From Solenopsis invicta (Eukaryota > Arthropoda > Insecta > Hymenoptera > Formicidae), in contig NC_052673.1 in NCBI RefSeq assembly GCF_016802725.1, positions 9,869,037 through 9,933,036 of the forward strand: a stretch of DNA of 64,000 nucleotides. The letters run 5' to 3'. Positions 28,351-42,178 of this stretch are shown here, piece after piece (the first letter of the stretch is position 1; each line of letters opens with the position of its first letter). A model generated the notes under the pieces. The model saw only the letters and a list, made by a program, of their open reading frames with translations, ran no database searches and was not told where the DNA came from. The position numbers were made by a program, and so were the translations under genes.

Positions 28351-29039
28351 CTGTCGTTTAGAATTGCGTGTATTTATAAAACGATTTATTTATAATGTAA
28401 ATCAGTTTTTTTACTTATGCGCGGTATTATAGGACATTGAAAGAGACTTTGTTAAATGTATAAATCTCTTATTATAAAAGAAAATTGTGAAAGTACGCTA
28501 ATGCTAAATTAACATGTTTCATTGAATTTTATTGTTCTTTTTTTAACAGATTATATGTGTTCATTATTATAATGTGTTGTTAAAGCAGACGCTTGGCTAT
28601 TGAAACACGTCGAAAGAAATTTTATACTAACTAAATTGGTTCTATAAAAATATTATAAAAATAGCTGATAATAAAATAAAAATTCTGGATGTGCATATAA
28701 TTATGCGCCAAATAAGAAATAGCCCACACATGCAAGTATATAAATTATCAAAAGATATCGCTTTCGAGTGAAAAGATACGCAGAAAACATCAAGATACAG
28801 TATGTAAACAAGACCAACGTACAGTGTACAAATTCTTGGAAACTGAGAATTTTTGCATACATTTTGCATACATTTTTAATTTAACGTGATTAATGTTGCT
28901 CAATATGAGAGCAACTTTTAGTATTATATAAAGATTCTAAATATATATATTTACGAATTTCAATTATTCGCTATTTTGGTTATTTGATCAAGTGTGTGGA
29001 ATTTTATCGCGTGACACATTTTATCATCGCTATATTTAA

Positions 29040-29259
29040 TACACTAAGAAAAAAGGTTTGTTGAAAAATTAAAATATTTGGTCCGATAACGCGCAACTAA
29101 ATATTGAGTTGGTTTAATTAAATCTTGGTTAAAAAATTTGACTGACATGAATAAACTATATCTTTTTTTTCCTGCAATTAAATAACTGTCGAATCAACCT
29201 AACGTTTAGTTGATCGTGTCAAAATATTATAGTTTCTTAACAAATTTTTTCTCAGTGTA
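29040..29259. mobile_element. MITE, GAGAAAAAA-end family B, copy 2
   Basis: The left end is TACACTAAGAAAAAAGGTTTG and the right end CAAATTTTTTCTCAGTGTA. It shares the ACTAAATATTGAGTTGGTTT block and the layout of the 14141-14361 copy, and is almost equal in length. Confidence 0.75.
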
Positions 29260-30080
29260 CTGACAAATATACTTATAACATTTTATATTTATGATACTTA
29301 TCGTTTGAGCAGAGAGATGACAATTGAGAATCACTTTCGCGTTTTCACCCGAACAAGTATTTAGCTTCGAATGTCAATGGTAATGTTAAAAATAATGGCT
29401 CCGAGTGAGCGCGTATCGAGAGGCTTGCGCAGATAATTCCGATGGAGACGTAAAAGATATTAACGATCGTGCGGTGACCGCACGTTTCGTTCAGCTATCT
29501 ATCTACTTAGCGTTTAAATTACCGCGGATTGCTTTTCTAAGCGCGCGTATTACGCGCGTTCTCCGCTTAACGGAGAGCCGTTTAATAGTTTCGCGGCTCG
29601 CACCTGGTTAAGGTCTCGCCGCGTGCTCCGAGATCGCGCGCTATCGCTCGCGAATCTCTCGTGCCGCCGCTCCTTCTCGCCCGAAGTGCTCGAAACGAAT
29701 TTATTAGAGATGCGCACTTTGCGAGATTAAATCGGCTCTCCCCATAATTACGGAATAATCGGAACGGTTATGTAGCGACCCGGTGTGCAGCTATCGGCTT
29801 TATGGCGTTTTAATTATATAGCTACACTGTCGCGGCGAGAGCATCCGAGAAAATGCTTTCTGTTGCACACATTAATGGGAGAAATCTCATTCAATGCAAA
29901 TGTAGGAAACGCGGAATGCTTATTTTAAGCTGAAAGGGAGATGTTAAATCGGCAAAAAGAGACGTTAGGCTCCGACAAAGCTTTTACTTAATGCATAATG
30001 ATTTTATTGTTATTGGTTTCATTATTATTTTTCTTTATTTTATCATATTGTGTAACATCTTACAATTTGTTATTGTTTGA

Positions 30081-30431
30081 TTAATCTGGAGTCAGATAAT
30101 ATCGAGGATAAGTTTTAATCGAAAGAATTATCGGGAGCTTATCTCTCGTTGCTTCTGATTTATGTTTATAGAATGTTTCTTCTTCGCGAGTATTTTTCTT
30201 TCCGTTAAAAAAATATTGACTCGGGATAAAATTGGTGTGATTCCGCGGAGTAGATCTCTGATATGTCGTGGCTCGTATATAACCTCCCGTGCTATCGCCA
30301 ATTAAAGGTGAGCATCGATTTAACTGCGATTTAGTTTGATTCAGAGGCAGTTGTTGCGGAGGCGAGCGACATAAATCTTGTCCTTCGTGGTTCCAGTTTC
30401 TCGAAAGGAGTGAGAGGCGATTGCGATCCAT
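30081..30431 (-). CDS. Candidate small gene or last exon, 116 aa, unknown product
   Basis: The reading frame runs from an ATG in a reasonable context (CACTATGGA) to TAA. Unlike most random ORFs here it is not Arg-rich: it has Asn, Thr, Pro and aromatic residues (for example GGYIRATTYQRSTPRNH) and ordinary codon choice. A minus-strand AATAAA sits at 30034-30039, about 45 nt past the stop, as expected for a 3' end. No domain, signal peptide or membrane segment is visible and I do not recognise it. The frame stays open about 15 codons upstream of the ATG, so it might be a terminal exon. A chance ORF remains possible. Confidence 0.35.
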   Translation of the reverse strand: MDRNRLSLLSRNWNHEGQDLCRSPPQQLPLNQTKSQLNRCSPLIGDSTGGYIRATTYQRSTPRNHTNFIPSQYFFNGKKNTREEETFYKHKSEATRDKLPIILSIKTYPRYYLTPD

Positions 30432-31431
30432 AGTGGCCGATTTAGCTATCCATCTGTCGTCTTCTCCTTGATAACGTTAGAGACAGAATAACATTTAAAA
30501 GCGCAACATAAATTCCTATTAATTTTGAAAATATTTAAGATAGCACTTGAAAATTATTTAAGATAACATGCTTATGTAATTTTATATTAAATTTTAATTT
30601 ATTATTGGTAGATCTTTATTTTGCTTGACTCAACCTCGTTTTGTCATTGTTTATATTTTGTTGTTAAATATTTTGACCTTAAAAATAATTAATAATTTTA
30701 GTGTAAGATTTCCTTATTATCTTTACAATTTAAAATGATTTAAATATATTTACTTTTACATAGAATAATAAAGCACGTGGATATATATTAATACTCTACA
30801 AAGGAAATTAGAAATCTATAATATACTATTGATATGTGAAGAGTATTCGATTGTACTATATTTACAGAATTTAAATCCATCACTATAATCAGAATTTGCG
30901 TGGTGTTAAACGTGTTAAGGATATCTCGCGAGACACGTTACGATTGAGGCGGCCCCGGTGTTTATCGCGAAGCGACGTATAGCCAGCAGGTGCTTGATCG
31001 GTGGTAATTTTGCGACTTGTCGGCAGGTAAACGGCACGAGAAAATGATGCACATTTACCCGAATAATATATGAATGCCTTGCGTGTACCGCAGATTCAAG
31101 GCATCAGGTGGGCCTTAAAATTGCACGCGTGTATGTGGTGTGCATACGTGATCGGTTTCGAAACCGCGCGCTTGTCAATCCGTAACGTATCGTGTAATCT
31201 GCGCGAGCGGGGGGATGGGGGGAAGGGGAGATGGAAACACGAGCGGATGAGTACACCAGCGGTCGACGGAAGAAAGATATTAATTTCATTTTGCGGCGCG
31301 GCGGCGTAATCGATTTATCATCGATCGAAACAATCGACGCCTCGATATTATCCCCCGCAAATATTCGTCGAGTCACCGACCGGTTTTTGCCTGCCTGCCT
31401 GCCGTTCAATGTATGTACGGAAATTTTACAG

Positions 31432-31460
31432 CGACGACGACGACGACGTCGTCGTCGTCG
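31432..31460. repeat. Palindromic trinucleotide tract (CGA)n(TCG)n
   Basis: CGA repeats switch to TCG repeats at ACGT, giving a perfect palindrome with 13-bp arms. Confidence 0.9.
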
Positions 31461-34422
31461 GTCGCCATGGAAGTTGGAAACGCATGTGGGACGATTTCGT
31501 AGGTGTCGACGGAGTTTCCGGGCATGACAGAGGGAATAACGTCAGCGACAGAAACCGCCAGGGTCCTAATGTCGTGCTTAGAATAGTTCAGAGTATTAGG
31601 AGGTCGCTGCTCGACCGTTGTAATTCATTACGCCAATTAAAAGTTCTTGCTGGCTGACATCACGAATTTAGAGCGCCGCATTCCCTACTTTTTCCCCCCC
31701 CCGGCCGGTTTCCATTCCGAGGGCTAGCTGCCACCTCGCATGTGGACGTAGAGAAAATGATGACATGACGGAGCGAGATCTCGATTTGCGTTTAGAAACT
31801 GCTTGAAAAACACCAGCATGCGATTCTTCATCGTTCACCGCGCACGCTACTCTGGCTCCTGATCATCTGCGTTACTCGTAGCCTTTTTTAATTGGCGCGA
31901 TTAACATTTTCCATTAACGTAAATAATTTTTTACTTCTATCAAGCCCGAATGTATTTCCACGCTTTTACTTTTTCGTCAGGATCACATTATCGTCGTATA
32001 TATTGTATATAATATATAATTAAGTCATATATATTGTATATAATATGTAATTTTCTACTTCTATCAAACGCGAGCAGATTTTCACGACGGATCGCGATCA
32101 CTCGAATCATACGGGACATAAATTGATACTGTTGCAACGTGTTATTAATATTATAATATTCTATTAGCGTAATTGATTCTCTATTTCTGTTTGAGCGCAG
32201 ACAGGTTTTTACGCGTCAGTATCAATTTTCCTGGACGGATTCTCGGTTGAATTATCGGTGAAAGTTGCTAATAACTGTAATGTCGCGGAAGGGAAGAAAT
32301 TTCCGGACGGCGCGGCGGGCGGAGAGTTTGGCGTTCGGGCCGAGCTACTTTTCTTCTTCCATCGGCCACGTGTTCGCTGGCGCACCGATACTTATTGCTC
32401 CGTTTTGGCACTTTTATCTTCGCCATCGAGATCACCATGACGAGCCTTAAGAGGCTTTATAACCTGGCGATGAAACGCTCGACCTTGATTCGGCGATAGC
32501 CAAACCCGAGAGTCCAAGATGAGTCGCGCGATCCTTCATCTCCTCGTAAAAAGATTCGCCGACGAAAGGATTCAATTTTTTATCGAATATTTACGATTTA
32601 AATATTCTCGATAAGGTTAGTCGTACATTAAAGCGAAGTATATCTTAAAACAATCGTAAAATAATCCACATTGAATTTTCTGAGTTCTGAATGTTGCAAG
32701 ATTTGTGTAATCGAATGTTGCAAAATTTGTGTAATTGAATTTTTATAACGTTGCAGTATTTTTTCCAAAGGATCTCTTTAATCTTTTTCGTGAGATTTGT
32801 TTAAAGATGTATTGAACATACAGTTCCTGCAAAGTAAATAAAATTATATTTGTATTTAATAAGATATTTTTATAGTTTCTTTACTCTATTTGTTATTAAA
32901 AATTAAATTTCTTTTACAACATTAAGAAAAATTTCATTTTTTTGTGTAAGTACTTTAAGTATTCAAAATGAGTTTTAGTGTAATTATTTGTTTAGTTATT
33001 TTGCAAATAAATAAAAATAAGTTTTATTTATTGTATTGTACAGAACTAATCTCTGCATCGCAATAAAACTCTACATAAATTATATTAAATATTAAAAATA
33101 TGTAAAAATAAAAAAATAAGTTTTTTTTTATTTTTTATTACTTTATCATTAATTATATTTTTATTTAGAGCACATATCTATTTCTGAAATAATTTTATAT
33201 CTAAATAGAAAATTTTCGCCAAAATTTTTTCTAGTTTTAAATGCAATGTAAATCAATCTATAATTTTTTCATTATTTTTTTAAACGTTTTAAAAAATGTT
33301 TTATACATTCTTAAATTTTATAAAATTACAAACGAATATTACATTTTGACAACTTTGACATATAAAAACGTAAATTACTATATTTGCTGTAATTTGAAAT
33401 AAATGACTCAAACGAATAAGTGGATCTGAATAAATTTTTGCAAGAATATTTATTAAAGTTTTACTAATACAATGTAAAAATTTTGATTTAATTGATAAGG
33501 CTATTTATTTCCCATCAAATTTGCAAATAAGTATTGCAAAACGTGATTTTATTTTGCCTAAATTTCTCGCTGCGTGTATAATTCAACCATTTCTCCATTT
33601 CGAAGAATGCAGAATCGAAATTATGGAATGTGTATGGAATTAAATTTTCATTAACGTTAATAATTCACTTCTTTCTCCAATTATCATACAACCAATGATT
33701 GAACCTATCGACCGAATAATCGCTCCAAATCATTTGCCCTAAATACATTTAATAGTTACGAAATGATTATTAAATTATTACGAAACATTAGGGGAGGGAT
33801 GCATTTAATGTTGCATTGCAGCTGCATTGGCGGTAACTTTTTATTTGACATGTTTTACATATAGTATATCATTTGGCCATTTACAGTCTCCTCGGGCCTT
33901 GACCAACACGATAAATGCGATAATATTCGTTTGGCAGCCAGCCACAAGCCGACGATGAGACTCATGCATTTCGCATCTGCGGTCACAATTTTTTGCGACT
34001 CACGCATCTGGACGTTGCGTGACGCAAGAGATCGCGCGAGAACTTTTTAACGAAGGCGCGTTGTCGTTTCATGTGCAATGTATGCGCGAGACGCATCGAC
34101 GGACGACACGGTGCATCCGAGAAAGTATGCGTCGCAAAGTCCCGAAGCCGCGAAGGTGATGTACCGTTTCTCACGCGCGGATCGCGCACGACGCGTGACC
34201 CGTTAATACGCGGTGACGACGCGCGACGTTCCACGCGTGCGTCGGGCGCGCGATCGGCGCTTTCACGGCGAGCGTGCGAGCGTGCGAGCGCGCACGATAA
34301 AAGGAAACCCGCGCTCGCGAGTGTTAGGGAAAGAGGATCGTCATCGCATTGAACCCTATCGCCGCGAGAGAGCACACATAAACGGCCGTCGAGAGAGCGA
34401 GAGAAGAAAAGGGAGAAAAAGT

Positions 34423-34443
34423 GGAGGAGGAGGAGGAGGAGGA
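34423..34443. repeat. (GGA)7 trinucleotide tract
   Basis: A pure GGA repeat inside the CpG-rich patch 33960-35460. Confidence 0.9.
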
Positions 34444-37400
34444 GAGAGAGGAATCGTTATTCGATCGGCGCAATAAAGTTGTGTCCACGATTTGCATACG
34501 CGAAAGCGATTGCTTCCAGATGCGCCTGTCTGACTGCCGCTCTCGCGCGGACGCGTCTCTTGCATCGCCAGGATGTTTCTCTCGCCTCTCGCACTTGTTT
34601 TTATTGTTTTCTCGTCAATGTAAATTTCCCGCATCCCGCTCTCCACCGTCTTGTTTGCAACGCTGGACTTAAATTAGAGAATTGTGAAATCCCGCCGTAC
34701 GTGCGCTGCCGGCCGTGCGTTCTTCAGATATCCCGCGAATTAAAATTTCACACGCGAATATGCATTATCGTAAGTTATTTATTCTGAAAGTTTCTTCTCT
34801 CACGTGCGTAACTTTTATCGCGCCTCTCGGAATTGCGTTTCGGCTCTCCCCTGCCGCGCCGTTAACGTTTTCAGAGCTCAGAGAGGTGGAATCTGTATTT
34901 ACTTAAATCTAGAGACTGTTGAAAAGTGGAGACGGTTGACACTCTCATATCCCGCAGAAATATCGAAGCGACTGCTAACATGCGAAGAAATATATCATGC
35001 CCGCGTGAAACGATCGATCGACACGCGATGAGCGTGCGTTTCAATGGATCGCGGTCGGCGAATCCTTTTGGGAACACGGTTGCGCGTAATGGTCTTCCTG
35101 ATGGCGGAGCAGAAGCGTAACGCGATTATACCCGGCGTGCCTCGTAACACAAGGGAATACAACGTGTAATTTCCGTCGATGGCCGATAGAAAGCTGAAAG
35201 AGCCTTTGCGATCGACCCTTCACTACCCGTGTAATGACCGGGCCGACACGCCGCACGATCCATCGCGCGTTCTTGATTCTTGATGACGAGAAAGTGTTTG
35301 GGGGGGTGTGTGCACCGCGCGCTGAGTGCACATCTCTCGCGATGTATCTTGATTCCCGTCACTATCGACGACCAGCGTACATCTCATCCTTCATTAATGT
35401 CCCGTTTTATCCGAGATAGCGCGATCAGCGCTGTAGCGCTGAACGAAGAGTCATATTGGGGGGAAAAAAATATATATAAAAGAAAGTCGTCAATACTGGA
35501 CCCACCCCTCTCTAAAGTGGCACCCCCGTATATCTTGGAAGCTGTACATTGTAATATATTAATACTGATAAAAGCGTGACCTGTTTAGATAATTTAAAAA
35601 ATGAAAATCTATAGTTTGTACATATGTAACTGTTTTCTATATAAAATCTGTTAATTATGGAAAAACAAAAATAAAATTTGATAATATCATTTTACATGTT
35701 TGTAGCTTCTTGAAACTGTTTTGTTTATATTTTTCTTTTTCATAGCGTATATTTTCCTCGTAATGCGGATTAAAACATAAAATCACTGCAGCGTAAAGCG
35801 GACCACTCCTCTATGAAAATAAATTTTAATTACGAAATCTTTAACCTACCTTAAAGTAGGAAAAATATTGTCGGACGCAACAGATCTACTAATAAGGAGC
35901 TAAAGAATATATAAAGTGAGAAGATTCATTTCTGGCTTCTCAATTTTACAAACTTTGTTTTTTAATAAACATAAAATATATTTTATTACTTAATGTATCA
36001 ATTTATTTTACAGTTGACTCTTTCCTTATGAGATCTTGTTTGAATTCTGCTATTACTTTTTAGAATGCTAGTTTTGAGATTCAAGTTCTCAGATGCTCTT
36101 TTTGGATTACAGTATAAAAATATAAACTATTATAAAATATGAAATGATATTATAAAAACGGTCATACCATCTGATAAAAGACACTTTTTAATTTGTACTT
36201 GTGTTTTTAAAGTTTTATTTTTAGATTTTGTTTAAAAAATATTATCCAAAACAAAATAGAATGCAAGTATTGGTAACTTTCTTCTATATGTGTGTGTGTT
36301 TCGATTTTGGAATATGAAGATAATCAATCACTTCTATGATTTGCAAGTAAAATGAAGAACATGTATCCATTACGGGACCGGGATGTAATTATTGTGCGTT
36401 TTACGTAATAATAATCGATTGAGCGAGTATTTTCTGCAAACGAGGTAAACACGACCAGGATTCGCGGCCAGTAAAGCCTCGGAGCGCAATTTTCTCGAAT
36501 GCAGTTGATGAAATCGTGATCTCTCTGACCTATGTGTTGACTTGCCGCTTCCATGTTTTCTTTTTGTTTTCCCTCTTTTTACAAGTGTACTTTCAATCGA
36601 GCGAGCCCGCGGGACGAGAAAAAAAAACCATAGATAAATTTCCGTCAGTATTCATAACGAGAAATAGTGATATTTTATTGCTAGACCGACTGCAATAAAA
36701 CTGCGTTGACACGCACTGCAGCATCGACTCGTAGAAAGCACGCGAATCTCGGTTTGTATTTCGATTGCGGTGCTTTTACGGCTTGCATAGCTCCTGAGTA
36801 TCCCGTCGATTGCTTTCTTTACGACTAAATTTAGCCGACGTGTTATGAGAAACTTTCGTCTTTGGCGGGATAAATCGCGTCGCTGCTAAAAATTAGAAGC
36901 AAGATAATACGAGTGTAAATATTTATGAAATTTCAGTAAGTAAATAATTAAATTGATTATTCATTTGTTAATTAATTTAGTTATTTATTAACATATTTGC
37001 CAATTAATTAATATAATAATTTAATTTAATAATAAATAGAAATAAATGGAAATAAATTTAATAATGAATACAAAAAATTCTTTATATAACAATAAATGCA
37101 TATTTCCTCATACTTTATATTATCTATAAATATATGTGTCTTTTATCTCAAATCGCGTGTAATTTATATAACTTGAAATATTTTAATTGTAACGTGTTAT
37201 TGAGATATTTATCAAGAGGTCTTACAGCTCACTTTTAATATCGTTAAATTCGCAGCAAATTAGATTAAATTTGCTCATTTGCCGCCGTGTTCTTCGCGGG
37301 CAGATTTACGGTTGCACAAAACCGTGTCCGGAGAGTATTATGAAACGTATTTGCCCAGCGTATTTGAAACGTGTTTAGAAACGGGCATTACTTACGCGTC

Positions 37401-37612
37401 AATCTAACAGAAGACGGATTTATAATGCAATTACATGTATACTAGAGGGTCCGCGATAAAAAGCCGGTTACGTATATATCGCGATGTGGAGAGAAGCGTA
37501 CTGATATAAAGTGGAAAGTAACAGACCAGATCTCGCGCGGGATCTCACGTAAGCGCGAAATAAATAACGAGATATGTGCATTAACGTAAATCTAGTTTTA
37601 CATTTGTAGCGT

Positions 37613-37632
37613 GCGCGCGCGCGCGCGCGCGC
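37613..37632. repeat. (GC)n dinucleotide tract
   Basis: Ten GC units, an alternating purine-pyrimidine tract able to adopt Z-DNA (general knowledge). Confidence 0.9.
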
Positions 37633-38924
37633 CGGACCAAACTCGGGACGTTTGATATATGCATACGTAAATGAGAATTATGAGACTTCTTGTCGTTACG
37701 CGCCGCGTTCCGAGGGTGATCGATTTTTTTGAGTTTAACTTTATTGCGGGGCGCGTACGCGCGCGTGCAATTAATTTCTCGACTTCTACCACTTGGGTTT
37801 CATTAGTAATCGAAGGTGCCCGCGGAATGTCTCGGGAATAATTATTGGATGAATTATTAGCGTTGAAATGTCGAGAGACGAGATTTTTGTAATTAGACAC
37901 TCGCGTGATTTTAATGCCAATTGGCGATCAGGTGTTGACCTTAATCGACTCATGCCCGAAGATACGCTCGTTTGACAAAGTAGACAGATGTATATAGTAC
38001 AATGATCTCAAAGTGATTTTCTAGGTCCTAGATTGAAAGTTTGTGCAGAAAAACGGTAGTTAAACTTGACATTAAATGCAGACATTAAAAGCCCGACTGG
38101 CTTTCCGACTCTTTTTATCTTTTTCAGTTCCGATACATTTGAATGGCTGAATTTACGAGATGTACGCGCACGCATCTTTCATATTACTAAACTACTTGCA
38201 ATTAATTTTATAACGTCTCTGAAACACTCTCTTTTTCCAGTCATAAATTCTACAATGAAAGATACTTTTTCCTTAAGGAAAAATGTTGTGAAAGTTCATC
38301 ATTTAGCTTTTCACGAAACTATTAATGCTTCACTGTTAAATTGCTATTAGTTTTTTCTAGTCTTCTCTATCTACGATTGGTAAAAGCATCCGGTAGTTCT
38401 AGGGCATTCTATGTATCTACGTAAATACATAAAATTACAGTTGTTATATCGCGTCTCAGTAATGAATGCTGGAACCTGTTGCCAGCGGGAATTCGTCATT
38501 TCGTGACCGTCGAGAAATCTGCAAGGCGATCCTTCGCGAAGACAAATAAGACCTCGTCCACCGTGGACACGTATGTATAAAACACCTGAGATCCTTGGCA
38601 TCACGAAACGCGTGTTCCAGCGCGCGAATGAAAATCGGTTGGATTTCAACCATGTAGTCTCGCGCGATGTCGTTCGATCAATTGGACAAAACATGGAAGC
38701 ATCTGGTCATCCAAAGTGCTGAAATCAAGAAAAATCACATACGAAATCATATATTAAATATGATGCTTCAAATGCGTGTGGATATTTTATATATATGTCG
38801 ATCGTAATATTTTTAAATGTAAACAAAGAAAAATATTCTCTGTGAAAATTTATGCTTCGAAGAATGATCGGAGAAATGCTCGGTGTATTTATCGGTAATT
38901 CGATTAATATTATATATCAATGCG

Positions 38925-38930
<6 letters not shown>

Positions 38931-38975
<45 letters not shown>
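38931..38975. repeat. (GA)n microsatellite
   Basis: An uninterrupted run of about 22 GA units. It creates Ser/Leu-repeat ORFs on the other strand, which are artefacts. Confidence 0.95.
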
Positions 38976-38978
<3 letters not shown>

Positions 38979-40859
38979 ATAATCGAGACGAAGCGAGGTG
39001 AGAAATTCATAGCCGATAATATGACGACATAAAATATTATGATCGTTGCGGAAAATTAATTGAGAGCCGACTAGTAGAATTCTCGAGCCATTTGACAAAT
39101 ATGTGGGAAGATCAGATAGGATCAGTGGAACGGGTTGATCAACGCGGTAAATAGTAATTTCTATCCGATCGATAGGTCACATTTCATTTGGCGTACGGAT
39201 ATTAAGCTTCGCATGTTTAATGCCGTAATAATATCTCGTATTAGCGTATCATTTAACGCGAATGCGATTGAGAAATTAATTTATTACAGATACATAATTT
39301 TGCATGTGCGTATCGTGTCAAGAAAAAAAAAGCAGAATAGGTTTTTGGTCCAAACGGCGTAAAGAGCTAAGGAGTATTATAAATTGCGTCGATCATTACG
39401 TAATTACCACGAATAAGTTCGATTTCGGGGACTGTGTCTCGCAGAATTTCACTTGATTTATGTGACGACATTAATTAGCAATCATCGCAATTAATTAACC
39501 AGCTCGGCGACTGCAAGTGGATTAAGTGGCACGCGCAGGCGTGATGGAAAATTGTTGATATGTTAAGATTCATGCGATCGATTTCTTGAAGCGAAATGCA
39601 CTTGGCCATGAGATACAGTTTACAGGACGATTAAAACGTTGCTTTAATTTGATCAGATCATCCTTTATGCTCACTGGGAGATTCTCCAGCTTCCCCGACT
39701 GGCGTTTAATTAAGTTTTGAGTCAATTACGTCTCCACGATGGACGAAACTACGGCACGCCAAGGCAATGCGCTCTGTCATACAATCTGTGTTAATCAATG
39801 CGCTTCACATGCACGTTCGCAATTTCGTAGAATTTTCTCGTGTAACGCGTCCTTTCTACGCGTGAAAAAATGAAGATTATATTAGAATTTATTGAAATTG
39901 GATATTTAAAAAATGATTTTCAAATTAACTTGGATTAGATTTAAGAAAATTAGCAATTAAGTTTCTCTCATAAGATTGAAATTTACGAACTATTAGCATT
40001 ATGAAGCTGTAGCTCAAGCATTGACTATATTTAGAAGCTTTCTTATTTATATTACATTATGATGCAACAGACTTATTAAAAAATTTACACAATGGAATAT
40101 AAATGTAATAACAATTGCACGTTTCTTGGCTGAAGAGGAAAGAAGAAATAATGGAAAACGTAAGCTGGAACAATCAGTCGTGATAAATATCTTGTTAAAA
40201 CTTGTTTATTACTTCAGTAAAAGTCAAGATTTACCATTTCCAGTTTAAATATGAAATTTAATTCTACCGAGAATATTGTCGACATATACGCTGGTTATAC
40301 TTGGCAGATGCATCGACGGTTTTGACGCGCGACAAGCTTCTTCGCTTAATGAATGATGTCGATATTTCATCGAAATTTTTTGTTACCTAAACGAGTTGAT
40401 GACTTTTCTCGCCTTCAGGAAGATGTTAGGTGCGACATGTGCACTGCGCGCGGTGAAATTGCGTGTTTGCAGTTTGAAAGGTCACTTCCGCGTCATTCGC
40501 TAATTAATTCCTTTAGCTACAAATTAACTGTTTGACAGGCAAATGATCAATTTAAAGTTCTGTAATTACTATGAGTAATCAAGCGACGCGGTAGCGTTTG
40601 CAATGCCAATTATTATTAGAAGAAATTTTTGTTTTATCTTCTTTCTTTCTCTTCATTGTTTATGCAAAAGTTTTATTTTTATGTAAGGACATCGTCACTG
40701 TTTTATCTTAACATGAAAATTGTACTTTTCATTCGTCGAATAATCAGTGGAACTAAAAACAAAAATTACGCGCGTTAAATTTATCTTTACGTTACATTTA
40801 TTAAGTGATTCGTTATTTCATTATTTAAAGCTTGCGTTCGCGATCGTCGTAAGTAACAT

Positions 40860-41353
40860 TTTCACTGCACGATTTTCGCTATCAACATTGCGGCAAATCG
40901 GCGGTCGGCGAGTGTTAATTTATTGTCCTCCAGCAACGTCAATCTCGCTGATTGTCGTTATCATCAGCGGCCGACCCACGCAAAGGCGAGAGAAAATTTT
41001 CCAGACGTGCTCGTCTAATCATTGCACCACGAGAGCTATCTCGAGTAGGAAGAAAGTGCGCCGCTAAAAGCGCGACGTGCGTGCTTTCACATAAATATCG
41101 GCTTGATAAATGTACCGGCCGGGGCGTTATGGATGGAGAATATTAGAATGGCACATGGCGATCGCGGCGATGGCCGTGCGCCATTGTAGGCGTAGCGAGA
41201 GAGCGGAGATTAAACGCGATCCCAATCAAGACGATTCACGAACGCGCTTCCGCATCCTTCGAAACGTTGCACTCGATGCATCAACAATTATAGCGATTAA
41301 GATTTGCGTGAACAAAACGAACGCGCGAGCGAGGAACTCGTCGCTTTGTTAAG
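40860..41353 (+). promoter_or_regulatory. CpG-rich segment ending in a strong splice donor
   Basis: A GC-rich stretch ends at AAG|GTGAGTGC (donor GT at 41354), 3.6 kb upstream of coding exon A. The frame matching exon A carries a TGA 13 codons before the donor and no ATG after it, so it could only be an untranslated or alternative leader, and coding exons would still be needed before exon A. Confidence 0.18.
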
Positions 41354-41639
41354 GTGAGTGCTAGAGCGGTTGCTTCCAAAAATAACTTGTGATATATAAC
41401 AATATATAAAGACGTAATTATGACGCTCTATTACAATAATTTAAAATGCAAAATTTGAAGTTTACCTTCTTCTTCCTTTTTTTTATAAAATCGAAAGAGA
41501 ATTTTTATTGAATAAAAAATTATCGGTGGAAGTTATTACTCTTTAATTGCGTAATATTTATTTAATATATTATTTAATATATTGCGTTATAATAGATTGC
41601 AATTAAACCAGAAAACGTCGAGGATACAAACATTGATAT

Positions 41640-41880
41640 CTAAAAAATATCCAAGATATTTTTAAGGTATTTATAAAAGACATTTTGCAAGATATTTTTA
41701 AAATATTTATCACACAAGATGTCTCTTAGATCTTTAAAAGATATCTTTAAGACATCTTTACAGATATCTAAAATAGTATCTCAAAATGTTGCACAAGATC
41801 GCTAAAAGCTTTTCGCCACTTTTCGAAAAAATGTAAGACGTGACAAAATCTATCTTTTAGAAATCTAAAAGAAATCTGGT
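41640..41880. repeat. Cluster of AGATATCTT / AAGATATTT motifs
   Basis: AAGATATTTTTAA, AGATATCTTTAAGACATC and TAGATCTTTAAAAGATATC recur in both orientations over about 240 bp. It looks like a decayed simple or fold-back repeat. Boundaries are unclear. Confidence 0.4.
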
Positions 41881-41945
41881 TTTGTTTATGCGATAATATA
41901 TTTAATATATTAATAAATGGATACATATATTCTCCGAACTTTAAT

Positions 41946-42178
41946 ACTCTGAGAAAAAAAAGTCATCTAAATTTTTTAATTTGATTAAATTTTTTTCATT
42001 TCAACTATTTATGTACTTGACTTAAATATATAAAATACTTAAACCGTATTTAAGCATTTGTATATTTTATTTAACTCAATTACATATACATTTAATTTAA
42101 ATACGTAAATTCTTGAGTTGAAGAAATTCAATCAAATTAAAAAATTTAATCAAGTTAACAATTTTTTTCTCAGTGTGT
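41946..42178. mobile_element. MITE with CTGAGAAAAAA ends
   Basis: The left end is CTCTGAGAAAAAAAAGT and the right end ATTTTTTTCTCAGTGTG. Both arms contain AAATTTTTTAATTTGATTAA-like blocks in inverted orientation, and the element is almost fully palindromic. Confidence 0.7.

Larger units (their letters stand above)
31661..41639. other. No confident gene; large CpG-rich patch at 34.0-35.5 kb
   Basis: The 33960-35460 block is dense in CpG, with overlapping ORFs on both strands, and could be a promoter island. The rest is AT-rich with microsatellites. Confidence 0.5.
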
